Shown here: piece by piece, positions 52,441-60,549 of the stretch
How the letters are laid out: each line of letters starts with the position of its first letter
Position numbering within the stretch: the stretch's first letter is position 1
NCBI GenBank assembly: GCA_963774765.1
Contig: CAVZGP010000024.1
Location: 62,001 to 126,000, forward strand
DNA: 64,000 nucleotides
Direction: 5' to 3'
Origin: Sva-07 sp963774765
GTDB taxonomy: Bacteria > Actinomycetota > Acidimicrobiia > Acidimicrobiales > Ilumatobacteraceae
Made by a program: the position numbers and the translations under genes
The notes under the pieces: generated by a model
The model's database searches: none
What the model was told of the DNA's origin: nothing
Seen by the model: the letters and a program-made list of their open reading frames with translations, nothing else

Positions 52441-53883
52441 ATGGTCAGGACCAAGAAATTGCTCGCGTTCGCAGCAGTAGGCGCACTGGCGCTCGCCGCG
52501 TGCGGGAGCGACGACGACTCGTCGTCGAGCACCGAGGCGCCGGAATCCACCGAGGCGCCGGAATCCACCGAGGCGCCGGAATCCACCGATGCGCCGGAAT
52601 CCACCGATGCGCCCGAATCCACCGATGCGCCCGAGACCACCGATGCCTCGTCCGGCACTGCATACGTCGTCGACACCGAGGCGTGCGACGATCCCGACGC
52701 AGCGACCGCGCAGATCGACGTGCTCAAGATCGGTACGTCACTTCCGCTCTCCGGTGCCCCCGCTGCAGTGTTTGCACCGCTCGCCGCTGGCCAGCAGGCC
52801 TACATCGACTACTTCAACGCAGAGTTCGGTGGCATCGAGGGCCAGCCTGTCGAACTGGTCGTCAAGGACGACGAGTACGCCGCGGACAAGACGAAAGTGA
52901 ACGTCGATGAACTCGTCTTCGACGATCAGGTCACGATGCTCGCCGGAGTGGTCGGAACGCCGAACAACATTGCCGTACAGCCGGACATGAACGCGCAGTG
53001 CATCCCGCAGCTCTGGTCCGCGACGGGTGCCTCGGACTTCGGAAACATCGATGAGTACCCGTGGACCACGGGTCTGCTCGTGCCGTACTCCATCGAGTCG
53101 AAACTCTGGGCCGACCACGTCGCCGACGAGCTCGGTGAGGGTTCGACGGTCGCGCTGTTCTACGTGAACACCGAGTTCGGTCTCGCCTACGCCGATGCCT
53201 TCACCGAGTTGGCGGCTGAGCAGGGCATCGAGATCGTCGCCGAGGAGACCATCGACGTGTCCGACAGCGGTGCGCCGAGTGGTCAAATGACCAACCTGGT
53301 GCAGGCTGACCCCGACGCGATCCTCGCGGTGCCGTCCGGAACCCAGTGCAGCGCATTCATGACCGAGTTGGGCAACGTCAAGGCGGCGAACCCCGACTTC
53401 GACCCGGAGGTCTACATGACCGCGACGTGCGCCAACCCGCTGTTCTTCGACGTGTTGGTCAGCAACGGCGGCAGCGACGGCGTGTACACCTCGAGCAACG
53501 CGAAGTTCGTTCTCAGCCCGGAGTACGCGGACGACGAGGACGTTCAGACCTTCCTCGCCGCGATGGCGGCATATGCGCCCGAAACGAACGCCGGCGACCA
53601 GTCGGCTCTCGCTGGATGGCTGTCGATGGAACTGGCGATCTACGCGGCGCAGCAGGCCGTCGCGGCTGGTGACTACAGCCGTGCCGGCATCGTGAACGCC
53701 GCTCGGAACATCGACTACACGCCGGGGCTGCTCGTCGACGGCTTCACCACGTCGATGGACGCTGAGGATGCCTTCCTCGCCGAAGGCACCCAACTGGTGC
53801 AGTGGTCGGCGGACTCGAAGTCATTCGTGATCGCTGGCGACGTCAAGGACTACAACGGCTCACTCGGCACCTACACGCCCTGA
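52441..53883 (+). CDS. ABC transporter substrate-binding lipoprotein (LivK/AmiC-like)
   Basis: A 480-residue lipoprotein: signal peptide with lipobox LALAACG (Cys21), a Thr/Glu/Asp-Ala-Pro-Glu-Ser repeat linker (about 30-70), then a type-1 periplasmic-binding fold (about 98-475) with LKIGTSLPLSGAPAAVFAPLAAGQQAYIDYFN. The linker DNA is an 18-bp tandem repeat (about 52530-52640) and may vary in copy number. The ligand is probably an amino acid, amide or short-chain acid. It is the last gene of the liv operon; a 12-bp hairpin follows. Confidence 0.92.
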   Translation: MVRTKKLLAFAAVGALALAACGSDDDSSSSTEAPESTEAPESTEAPESTDAPESTDAPESTDAPETTDASSGTAYVVDTEACDDPDAATAQIDVLKIGTSLPLSGAPAAVFAPLAAGQQAYIDYFNAEFGGIEGQPVELVVKDDEYAADKTKVNVDELVFDDQVTMLAGVVGTPNNIAVQPDMNAQCIPQLWSATGASDFGNIDEYPWTTGLLVPYSIESKLWADHVADELGEGSTVALFYVNTEFGLAYADAFTELAAEQGIEIVAEETIDVSDSGAPSGQMTNLVQADPDAILAVPSGTQCSAFMTELGNVKAANPDFDPEVYMTATCANPLFFDVLVSNGGSDGVYTSSNAKFVLSPEYADDEDVQTFLAAMAAYAPETNAGDQSALAGWLSMELAIYAAQQAVAAGDYSRAGIVNAARNIDYTPGLLVDGFTTSMDAEDAFLAEGTQLVQWSADSKSFVIAGDVKDYNGSLGTYTP

Positions 53884-53918
53884 GCACGCATTGACCAGCG
53901 GCACCACCCGCTGAAACA

Positions 53919-53960
53919 GGCGCCCGCCGACTCGGAGTCAACTCCAACTCGGCGGGCGCC
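53919..53960. terminator. Hairpin between livK and a convergent lipoprotein gene
   Basis: GGCGCCCGCCGA (53919-53930) pairs perfectly with TCGGCGGGCGCC (53949-53960); a weaker inner pairing (CGGAGT/ACTCCA) extends it. Likely bidirectional. Confidence 0.65.
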
Positions 53961-53984
53961 GTCGCGGTTCGCGGACCGGTCGGG

Positions 53985-54323
53985 TCAGGCGCCGTCGGGG
54001 CGGCGTGCGACGTTGACCTCGTACTCGCTCGACCCGGTGATGACGATCTCGAACTCCCACGTCGCGCCGGTGCTGTCGGTCGCGGTGCACGGGAACGTGG
54101 TGCCCTCGTCCTGGTTCGCCGGTTCGGCGCACGTCGCCGTCGTGAAGCTCGTCTCAGGGTCGTCGAACAGCGCGTCTCGCAACTCGGTGTTCTGTTCGAT
54201 GAAGCCCTCGGCATCGTTGCGGAAGTCGGCTGCGGTCGTGAAGCATCCGGCCAGCACCACGATGAGCGCCCAGAAGGAAACTGCGGGAACGAGGCCCCGG
54301 GCTGAACGTCGCCGGCGAGTCAT
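53985..54323 (-). CDS. Small DUF4333-type lipoprotein
   Basis: A 112-residue exported lipoprotein: basic start MTRRRRSARG, hydrophobic stretch and lipobox VVLAGC (Cys27), then FRNDAEGFIEQNTELRDAL and ATCAEPANQDEGTTFPCTATDSTG. The latter Cys-x-x...FPCTA pattern is that of DUF4333 in actinobacteria, with a likely disulfide. Function unknown. The leaderless -10 box fixes the start. Confidence 0.82.
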   Translation of the reverse strand: MTRRRRSARGLVPAVSFWALIVVLAGCFTTAADFRNDAEGFIEQNTELRDALFDDPETSFTTATCAEPANQDEGTTFPCTATDSTGATWEFEIVITGSSEYEVNVARRPDGA

Positions 54324-54329
54324 GCCCGG

Positions 54330-54335
54330 ACGGTA
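54330..54335 (-). promoter_or_regulatory. -10 box TACCGT for the DUF4333 lipoprotein
   Basis: TACCGT, six bases, then ATG at 54323 on the minus strand; leaderless. Confidence 0.6.
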
Positions 54336-54374
54336 GCGCGGACCCCGCTCGTCCACGACGCCGCTCCCTCCACC

Positions 54375-54409
54375 GATGAGCGAACCGACCGAATCCGGCG
54401 CGGCTCATC
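54375..54409. repeat. Degenerate single GATGAGC hairpin
   Basis: A 35-base relative of the GATGAGC family: outer GATGAGC/GCTCATC retained, with CGAACCGACCG next to the left arm and a shortened right arm (CGCGGCTCATC). In the gap between two minus-strand genes, about 40 bases upstream of the DUF4333 promoter. Confidence 0.6.
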
Positions 54410-54430
54410 GGAGTGGTCGCACGTCGACGC

Positions 54431-55351
54431 TCAGGCAACGGGTTCTGGAATGGCGGATCGTCGGTGCATCGACACTCGGTCCCACATCACCACGATGAGC
54501 GCGACCCACACGATCGCGAAACCGACGAGCCGTTCCGCGGGCATCGGTTCGTCGTAGAGCAGCCAACCGAGCCCGAAATTGATGATCGGCACGAGCAGGT
54601 TGAGCGGGCCGAGCAACGTGAACGGGATCGACTGCGCGGCCGCCGCGAACAGCATCAACGGCACGGCGGTGACCACGCCGGTGCCGAGGATCAGGATCCA
54701 GTCGGCCGCGTCAGCGGTCTGCGCCACGCTGTCGGCTTGCATCGAGAACGCGATGACCGCAAGCACGGCTGGTACGAACAGAACGAACGTCTCGCCGGCG
54801 AGGCTGTCGACCGCGCCGAGCGGGACCCGCCGCTTCGCCAGCCCGTACAGGCTCCAGGTGCCGGCGAGCAGGATCGCGATCCACGGCGGACGTCCGTACG
54901 AGATCGTGAGGACCACCACGGCGACCGCGGCGAGTGCGAACGCGACGCGCTGCGCGGCGGTCGGCTCCTCGTCGAGGACGAACACGCCGATCGCCATCGT
55001 CGCCAACGGCGCGATGAAGTAGCCGAGTGCCGTCTCGATCACGCGGTCGTTGGTGACCGCCCAGACGTACGCGCCCCAGTTCGAGGTGAGCAACACCGAC
55101 GCCATCAGCAACCGCCGTGCGGTCGGGCCGTGACGTAGCGCGGCGACGATGTTCGGCCAGGTCCGGCGAGCCGTGACGATCACCGCCATCACGACACCTG
55201 CGCACGACATCCGCCATGCGATCACCTCGAACGCGTCGAACGCCTTGAGCTGCTTCCAGTAGATGGTCAGGAAGCCCCACAGCACGTACGCCGCCACCCC
55301 GAGCTGGACGCCACGCTGCACGGTGCGGGAGTTCGGGGCTGCGTCGGACAC
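54431..55351 (-). CDS. EamA/RarD-family transporter
   Basis: A 306-residue protein with ten spans. RarD-type segments: GVAAYVLWGFLTIYWKQLK, AFEVIAWRMSCAGVVMAV, NWGAYVWAVTNDRVIETALGYFIAPLATM and FTLLGPLNLLVPIINFGLGWLLYDEPM. Members export amino acids, drugs or unknown metabolites. The start is GTG 55351 behind TACTGT eight bases upstream. It is divergent from pgl. Confidence 0.9.
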   Translation of the reverse strand: MSDAAPNSRTVQRGVQLGVAAYVLWGFLTIYWKQLKAFDAFEVIAWRMSCAGVVMAVIVTARRTWPNIVAALRHGPTARRLLMASVLLTSNWGAYVWAVTNDRVIETALGYFIAPLATMAIGVFVLDEEPTAAQRVAFALAAVAVVVLTISYGRPPWIAILLAGTWSLYGLAKRRVPLGAVDSLAGETFVLFVPAVLAVIAFSMQADSVAQTADAADWILILGTGVVTAVPLMLFAAAAQSIPFTLLGPLNLLVPIINFGLGWLLYDEPMPAERLVGFAIVWVALIVVMWDRVSMHRRSAIPEPVA

Positions 55352-55359
55352 GGGTGCGT

Positions 55360-55365
55360 ACAGTA
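55360..55365 (-). promoter_or_regulatory. -10 box TACTGT for the RarD-type gene
   Basis: TACTGT, eight bases, then GTG at 55351 on the minus strand. Confidence 0.5.
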
Positions 55366-55414
55366 CGAGTCGTCGGTCGTCTTCGGGAAGGCGTTGAGTG
55401 GATTCGTCGGTGTC

Positions 55415-55420
55415 TACGGT
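55415..55420 (+). promoter_or_regulatory. -10 box TACGGT for pgl
   Basis: TACGGT, six bases, then GTG 55427. It decides between this start and an upstream in-frame TTG at 55394, which would place the box inside the gene. Confidence 0.6.
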
Positions 55421-55426
55421 GGGTTC

Positions 55427-56080
55427 GTGGAACTCAGGGTGACCGACGATCCGAGCACCGATGCCGCCACATGGTTGGCGCGACGCCTTCGCGATGCCGT
55501 GCACCGGCGCGGACACGCTGCGGTGGCGGTCAGCGGAGGTGGCTCGGCGCCGCCGATGTTCGATGTCCTGCTCGTTCAGGACGTGCCGTGGGACGCGATC
55601 ACGGTCTGGCAGGTCGATGAGCGGGTGGCGCCCGACGGGCATCCTGAACGCAACGCCGGTCAGCTCGCCGAGTTCCCGTGCAGAGTCGAACTGATGCCGG
55701 TCACCGACGACGACCTCGACGCGGCCGCCCGCCGATATGCGGCCGGCCTTCCCGACCGCTTCGACGTCGTGCACCTCGGTCTGGGCGACGACGGCCACAC
55801 CGCGTCATGGCCGCCCGGCGATCCGGTCGCCGACAGCGACCGGGCGTGCGAGACGATCGGCGAGTTCAACGGATTTCGCCGCATGACGCTCACACCTCCC
55901 GTGGTCAACGATGCGCGCGCTCGCCTCATGCTCACGTTCGGTGCGTCGAAGGCGCCGATGGTGCAACGATGGTTGCAGCGTGATGCGTCGCTTCCCGTGA
56001 GTCGTCTCCGCCGCGGCGACACCTGGGCGATGCTCGACCCGGCGGCCGCCTCCGAATCGCCCGCCACGTCGTCGCGATAG
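55427..56080 (+). CDS. pgl: 6-phosphogluconolactonase
   Basis: A 217-residue protein, slightly short for the family. Motifs: AVAVSGGGSAPPMFDVL (phosphate-binding region), WQVDERVAPDGHPERNAGQL and DVVHLGLGDDGHTASWPPGDP. These are the glucosamine-6-phosphate isomerase/6-PGL signature blocks, with DERxxP and GxGxDGHxAS typical of Pgl. It hydrolyses 6-phosphogluconolactone in the pentose phosphate pathway. The stop overlaps the -10 box of pgi. Confidence 0.9.
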   Translation: MELRVTDDPSTDAATWLARRLRDAVHRRGHAAVAVSGGGSAPPMFDVLLVQDVPWDAITVWQVDERVAPDGHPERNAGQLAEFPCRVELMPVTDDDLDAAARRYAAGLPDRFDVVHLGLGDDGHTASWPPGDPVADSDRACETIGEFNGFRRMTLTPPVVNDARARLMLTFGASKAPMVQRWLQRDASLPVSRLRRGDTWAMLDPAAASESPATSSR

Positions 56081-56083
56081 GTT
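56078..56083 (+). promoter_or_regulatory. -10 box TAGGTT for pgi
   Basis: TAGGTT lies eight bases before the ATG at 56092 and contains the TAG stop of pgl. Confidence 0.45.
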
Positions 56084-56091
56084 CGACGTCG

Positions 56092-57639
56092 ATGCACCTT
56101 TCTGATCTTCAGTCGGCCCTCGCCGAGCTGCCCCGTCCCGCCCACCTGCGCCAGTTGTTCGCCGACGATCCCGGGCGCGCCGAGCGCTACGTCACCGAGG
56201 TCGCCGATCTCCGCATCGACTGGTCGAAGCACCGCATCGACGACACGGTGCTCGCCGGGCTGCTTGACATCGTCGAACGTACCGGTGTGCAGGCACGCCG
56301 CGACGCGATGTTCGCCGGCGAGCACGTCAACATCACCGAGGATCGCGCGGTGATGCACGTGGCGCTCCGAGCGCCTCGCGGAGCCGAGATCATCGTCGAC
56401 GGTGTCGACGTGGTGGCGGAGGTCCACGAGGTGCTCGACGCGATGAGCGCGTTCGCCGAGCGGGTCCGAGCCGACGATCGGATCACCCAGGTGATCAACA
56501 TCGGCATCGGCGGGTCCGACCTCGGGCCGGCGATGGCCTCTCGTGCGCTCGACGCTTATCGCCACGAACGGATCCGCTGCTCGTTCGTGTCGAACGTCGA
56601 CGGCGCCGATGTCGCCGGTGTGCTGGCCGACTCCGATCCGGCCTCGACGTTGTTCGTCGTCGCCTCGAAGACGTTCGGCACGATCGAGACGCTCACGAAT
56701 GCGCGCACCGCCCGGACGTGGCTGGTCGACGCGCTCGGCGAGGGTGCCGTGCGCGACCACTTCGTCGCGGTGTCGACCAACGCCGAGCGCGTCGCCGAGT
56801 TCGGCATCGACACTGCCAACATGTTCGGCTTCTGGGACTGGGTGGGGGGCCGGTATTCGGTCGACTCGGCGATCGGTCTCTCGTTGATGATCGCCATCGG
56901 GCCAGAGCGATTCCGCGAGTTCCTGCACGGTTTCCACCTCGTCGACGAACATTTCCGCACGGCCCCGCTCGCCGAGAACGCGCCGGTCATCCTGGCGATG
57001 CTCGGAGTCTGGTACGCCAACGGGCTCGGCTTCGATACCAAAGCGGTGCTGCCATACGCGGAGGAACTGGGTCGTTTCCCGGCCTACCTTCAGCAGCTCG
57101 ACATGGAGTCGAACGGGAAGTCGGTGCGACTCGACGGTTCGATGGTGTCGGGCGACACCGGCCCGATCGTGTGGGGTGAGCCCGGGACCAACGGGCAGCA
57201 CGCGTTCTACCAACTGCTCCACCAGGGCACCCGGATCGTGCCGGTCGACTTCATTGGCTTCGCGACGCCTCAACACCCGTACCGCGAGCATCACGACCTG
57301 CTGATGGCGAACCTGTTCGCCCAGTCCGAAGCGTTGGCGTTCGGCCGTGACGCCTCGCCCGACGAGCCGTACCGCCAGTTCGACGGCGACCGTCCCAACA
57401 CCGTCATCCTCGCCGAGCAGCTCACGCCATCGGTGCTCGGCCAGCTGATCGCGTTGTACGAACACGTCGTCCACGTCCAGGGGACGATCTGGGGTGTGAA
57501 CAGCTACGACCAGTGGGGCGTCGAGCTCGGCAAGGAGTTGGCCAACCAGATCACCCCGGAACTGACCGGCGAGCCCGACCCGTCTGCCCACGACGCGTCC
57601 ACCAACGCCCTCATCGCCTGGTACCGCACCCACCGCTGA
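56092..57639 (+). CDS. pgi: Glucose-6-phosphate isomerase
   Basis: A 515-residue enzyme. Seen: NIGIGGSDLGPAMASRALD, FVVASKTFGTIETLTNARTA, GGRYSVDSAIGL, MESNGKSVRLDG (catalytic Glu near 339), GEPGTNGQHAFYQLLHQGT (catalytic His) and QLTPSVLGQLIALYEH. It interconverts glucose-6-phosphate and fructose-6-phosphate. Adjacent to pgl, tying glycolysis/gluconeogenesis to the oxidative pentose phosphate route. Confidence 0.96.
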   Translation: MHLSDLQSALAELPRPAHLRQLFADDPGRAERYVTEVADLRIDWSKHRIDDTVLAGLLDIVERTGVQARRDAMFAGEHVNITEDRAVMHVALRAPRGAEIIVDGVDVVAEVHEVLDAMSAFAERVRADDRITQVINIGIGGSDLGPAMASRALDAYRHERIRCSFVSNVDGADVAGVLADSDPASTLFVVASKTFGTIETLTNARTARTWLVDALGEGAVRDHFVAVSTNAERVAEFGIDTANMFGFWDWVGGRYSVDSAIGLSLMIAIGPERFREFLHGFHLVDEHFRTAPLAENAPVILAMLGVWYANGLGFDTKAVLPYAEELGRFPAYLQQLDMESNGKSVRLDGSMVSGDTGPIVWGEPGTNGQHAFYQLLHQGTRIVPVDFIGFATPQHPYREHHDLLMANLFAQSEALAFGRDASPDEPYRQFDGDRPNTVILAEQLTPSVLGQLIALYEHVVHVQGTIWGVNSYDQWGVELGKELANQITPELTGEPDPSAHDASTNALIAWYRTHR

Positions 57640-57673
57640 CCCGCACGACCCATCCGAGCTGATCCGACGTCGC

Positions 57674-57740
57674 CCCGAGCCCGAAAAATGCCTGGATCTG
57701 CGCGCTGAGCGCGACAAACGAGGCATTTTTCGGGCTCGGG
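57674..57740. terminator. Long palindrome between pgi and the CsoR-family gene
   Basis: Perfect 20-base arms: 57674-57693 (CCCGAGCCCGAAAAATGCCT) and 57721-57740, loop of 27 bases containing an inner GCGC/GCGC stem. The right arm carries TTTTT, so it could terminate pgi transcripts, but the structure also lies 20 bases upstream of the next -10 box and could be regulatory. Confidence 0.6.
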
Positions 57741-57759
57741 TGACCGATACGGGGAGGGG

Positions 57760-57765
57760 TACGAT
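57760..57765 (+). promoter_or_regulatory. -10 box TACGAT for the CsoR-family gene
   Basis: TACGAT, six bases, then ATG 57772; leaderless. Confidence 0.6.
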
Positions 57766-57771
57766 TCCGCG

Positions 57772-58044
57772 ATGCGATTTCCGGAGGATGTCAACGACGA
57801 CGTGTTGAAGCGGTTGCGCCGACTCGAGGGGCAGATCCGCGGCGTGCAGCGCATGATCGAGGAGGGCCAGAACTGCGGCGACGTCGTGACGCAGTTGTCG
57901 GCGTGCAAGGCGGCGCTCGACAAGGTCGGCTATCGGTTGGTGGTCGCCGGGATGCGACACTGTGTGAACGTCCCCGAGGGCTCCGACGAGCAGCCCGACC
58001 TCGACGCCGACGAGCTCGAACGCCTCTTCATGAAGCTCAGCTGA
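57772..58044 (+). CDS. CsoR/CstR/RcnR-family (DUF156) repressor
   Basis: A 90-residue all-helical DNA-binding protein: LKRLRRLEGQIRGVQRMIEEGQNCGDVVTQLSACKAAL and RLVVAGMRHCV. Cys35 and Cys64 match the two conserved cysteines of the family, but the position of the Cu(I)-ligand His (His60/61 in CsoR and FrmR) is Gly60. Loss of that His with two Cys retained fits persulfide-sensing CstR-like members better than copper sensors. It lies 69 bases upstream of an aldehyde dehydrogenase gene, a possible target. Confidence 0.85.
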   Translation: MRFPEDVNDDVLKRLRRLEGQIRGVQRMIEEGQNCGDVVTQLSACKAALDKVGYRLVVAGMRHCVNVPEGSDEQPDLDADELERLFMKLS

Positions 58045-58113
58045 TCAGCTCGGCGGTCGCCGACCGAACACCTCGGTTGCAGCATCTCGTTGCTGATGGG
58101 CAAGACTCGCGCC

Positions 58114-59532
58114 ATGCGCGACTACACCAACATCTACATCGACGGTGCCTGGGTTCCCTCTGACGGAACCGGCACGATCGAGGTCATCAACGCCGGGACC
58201 GAACAGGTCATGGGCTCGATTCCCGAAGGCACCGCCAGCGACGTCGACAAGGCCGTTGCCGCCGCCCGCCGGGCGTTCGAGTCGTGGGCCGCGACCCCGG
58301 TCGAGGAGCGTCAGAAGTACATGGTGCGCCTGAATGAGGCGTTGCAGGCCCGCTCGGCCGAGATCGCCGAGGTGATCTCCGGTGAGGTCGGCATGCCGAT
58401 CACCTGGTCGACGATGATCCAGGCCGGCCTGCCCGCAGGCAACATGCAGACCTACGCGACGCTGCTGGACACGTTCGAGTTCGAAGAGACCATCGGCAAC
58501 AGCCTCGTGGTCAAGGAGCCCGTTGGCGTCGTTGGTGCGATCACGCCGTGGAACTACCCGCTGCACCAGATCATCTGCAAGCTCGGCGGCGCGCTCGCCG
58601 CCGGCTGTACGTTCGTGCTCAAGCCGTCCGAGGTCGCACCGCTCAACGCGTTCATCCTCACCGAGATCATCCACGAGGTCGGCCTGCCCGCCGGCGTGTT
58701 CAACATGGTCTCGGGCACCGGCCCGGTCGTGGGTGCGGCGATCTCCGAGCACCCGGATGTCGACATGGTGAGCTTCACGGGCTCGACCCGCGCCGGCAAG
58801 CAGGTCGCCGCGGCCGCGGCCGGCACCGTCAAGCGGGTTGCGCTCGAACTCGGTGGCAAGTCGGCCAACATCATCCTCGACGACGCCAACCTCGAAGAGG
58901 TCATTCCCAAGGGCCTGTTCGCCTGCTACCTCAACTCGGGCCAGACCTGCACCGCGCACACCCGCATGCTCGTCCCGAACAGCCGCTACGACGAGGCCGT
59001 GGCGCTCGCGGCCGCCGCCGCCGAGAACATGGGCGTCGACGACCCGACCAAGGAGGGCATGCACCTCGGCCCGCTGATCAGCCAGGCCCAGTGGGACCGC
59101 GTGCAGGGCTACATCCAGCAGGGCATCGATGAAGGCGCCGTTGTCGCCGCCGGCGGCCTCGGCAAGCCCGAAGGCCACGAGACGGGCTACTTCGTCAAGC
59201 CGACCGTTCTCGCCAACGTCACCAACGACATGACAGTTGCCCAAGAGGAGATCTTCGGCCCCGTGTTGTCGATCATCGGCTACGACGACGAAGACGACGC
59301 CGTGCGCATCGCCAACGACAGCCTGTACGGGCTCTCGGGTGGTGTCTGGTCGGCCGACAAGGACCGTGCGATCTCCGTTGCGCGTCGCATGCGCACCGGT
59401 GCGGTCGATGTCAACGGCGGCTCGTTCAACATCGCCGCTCCGTTCGGCGGCTACAAGCAGTCGGGCTACGGCCGCGAGAACGGCCCCTACGGCATCGACG
59501 AGTTCCTGCAGACGAAGTCGCTGCAGCTCTGA
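58114..59532 (+). CDS. NAD(P)-dependent aldehyde dehydrogenase
   Basis: A 472-residue ALDH. The catalytic Cys279 lies in NSGQTCTAHTR and the general base Glu245 in ALELGGKSAN; GAITPWNYPLHQ, FTGSTRAGKQ and EEIFGPVLSIIGYDDEDDA are standard. The C-terminal PFGGYKQSGYGRENGPYGIDEF is complete. It oxidises an aldehyde to the acid; the substrate is unknown. ATG 58114 (MRDYTNIYIDG) is favoured; an upstream TTG or ATG would add eight or fewer residues. A hairpin follows the stop. Confidence 0.93.
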   Translation: MRDYTNIYIDGAWVPSDGTGTIEVINAGTEQVMGSIPEGTASDVDKAVAAARRAFESWAATPVEERQKYMVRLNEALQARSAEIAEVISGEVGMPITWSTMIQAGLPAGNMQTYATLLDTFEFEETIGNSLVVKEPVGVVGAITPWNYPLHQIICKLGGALAAGCTFVLKPSEVAPLNAFILTEIIHEVGLPAGVFNMVSGTGPVVGAAISEHPDVDMVSFTGSTRAGKQVAAAAAGTVKRVALELGGKSANIILDDANLEEVIPKGLFACYLNSGQTCTAHTRMLVPNSRYDEAVALAAAAAENMGVDDPTKEGMHLGPLISQAQWDRVQGYIQQGIDEGAVVAAGGLGKPEGHETGYFVKPTVLANVTNDMTVAQEEIFGPVLSIIGYDDEDDAVRIANDSLYGLSGGVWSADKDRAISVARRMRTGAVDVNGGSFNIAAPFGGYKQSGYGRENGPYGIDEFLQTKSLQL

Positions 59533-59549
59533 TCCGACTCGCCGTGTTG

Positions 59550-59572
59550 CCCGCGGCGTCCGACGCCACGGG
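59550..59572 (+). terminator. Hairpin after the aldehyde dehydrogenase
   Basis: CCCGCGGCGT (59550-59559) pairs with ACGCCACGGG (59563-59572), nine of ten pairs with a three-base loop, ending one base before the -10 box of the next gene. Confidence 0.5.
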
Positions 59573-59578
59573 TAACGT
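59573..59578 (+). promoter_or_regulatory. -10 box TAACGT for the PafB-like gene
   Basis: TAACGT is six bases before TTG 59585 and nine before ATG 59588; either could be the leaderless start. Confidence 0.5.
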
Positions 59579-59587
59579 CGACGGTTG

Positions 59588-60549
59588 ATGGTCGACCGCA
59601 TCGAGCGCCTCACGAACCTGTTGGCGCTGCTGCTCGAGACCGTCGAACCGCTCAGCCTGGTCCAGATCGCGAGCGAGCTCGGCGGCCAATATCCCGACAA
59701 CGACAAGGCCAGGCGAGCCGCGTTCGAACGTGACAAGTCGGCGTTGCGCGACATCGGGGTGCCGATCGACACCGAGATCGTCGGCGGCGGTCCGATGGCA
59801 GGTCAAACCCGCTATCGCGTCGACCGCCGCGCCTACGAACTCGACGATCTCGACCTGGCCCCCGACGAGATGCGAGCGCTACAGGTGGCGGTCGCCGCCG
59901 TTCGAACCGACGCTGGACGTGACGCACTCTGGAAGCTCGGGGCGCGCTCGGTGACGAGCATCCGCCCGTGTCGGCGGTGCTCCCCGAGCGCCCGGAACTC
60001 CCGGCGATCCGTCGAGCCGTCGCCGCTCGCTCCTCGATCGAGTTCGCCTATCGGGGTGAGCGTCGAGTCCTGGATCCGTGGGGGCTGCTGTTGCGCGGCG
60101 GATTCTGGTACGTGATCGGCCACGACCACATCCGCGGCGAACGACGGACGTTCCGCGTCGACCGGTTCGAGGGCGGGGCCGACGGAATCGATGTCGGTGC
60201 GGGCGGCTCGTTCGAACGTCCGGCATCGTTCGACCCGCGAACGGCGTTTCCGGCCGATCCCAAACAGATCGGTGACGGCAGCGATGACCGCATCGAGGCA
60301 CTCGTTCGGATCGACACCTTGCGTGCTGCCGCGATCGAACGCGAACTGGGCGCTGACCGTGTTGTCGAGCGTGGCAACGACAACAGCATCCTGGTGTCGG
60401 TGCCGGCGGGAAATCTCGCAGCATTCAGGTCGTGGGCGCTCGGCCTGCTCGATCATGCGGTGATCGAATCGCCTCCGGACGTTCGCCAGCACGTGATCGA
60501 CTGGCTCACGGCGGTTGCCAGGCCCACCAGTGAGGGGGCCGAGCCTTGA
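59588..60549 (+). pseudogene. WYL-domain regulator (PafB-like), single frameshift
   Basis: Two frames give one protein of about 320 residues. The first part (MVDRIERLTNLLALLLETVEPLSLVQIASEL...) is a winged HTH; the frame breaks near 59938-59946 (KLGA then ALGDEHPPVSAVLPERPELPAIR), explained by one missing base. The WYL domain follows: FAYRGERRVLDPWGLLLRGGFWYVIGHDH, RTFRVDRFEG. PafB/PafC activate DNA-damage genes in mycobacteria; WYL domains sense nucleic acid or ligands. The stop overlaps the next gene (TTGA). Confidence 0.82.
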
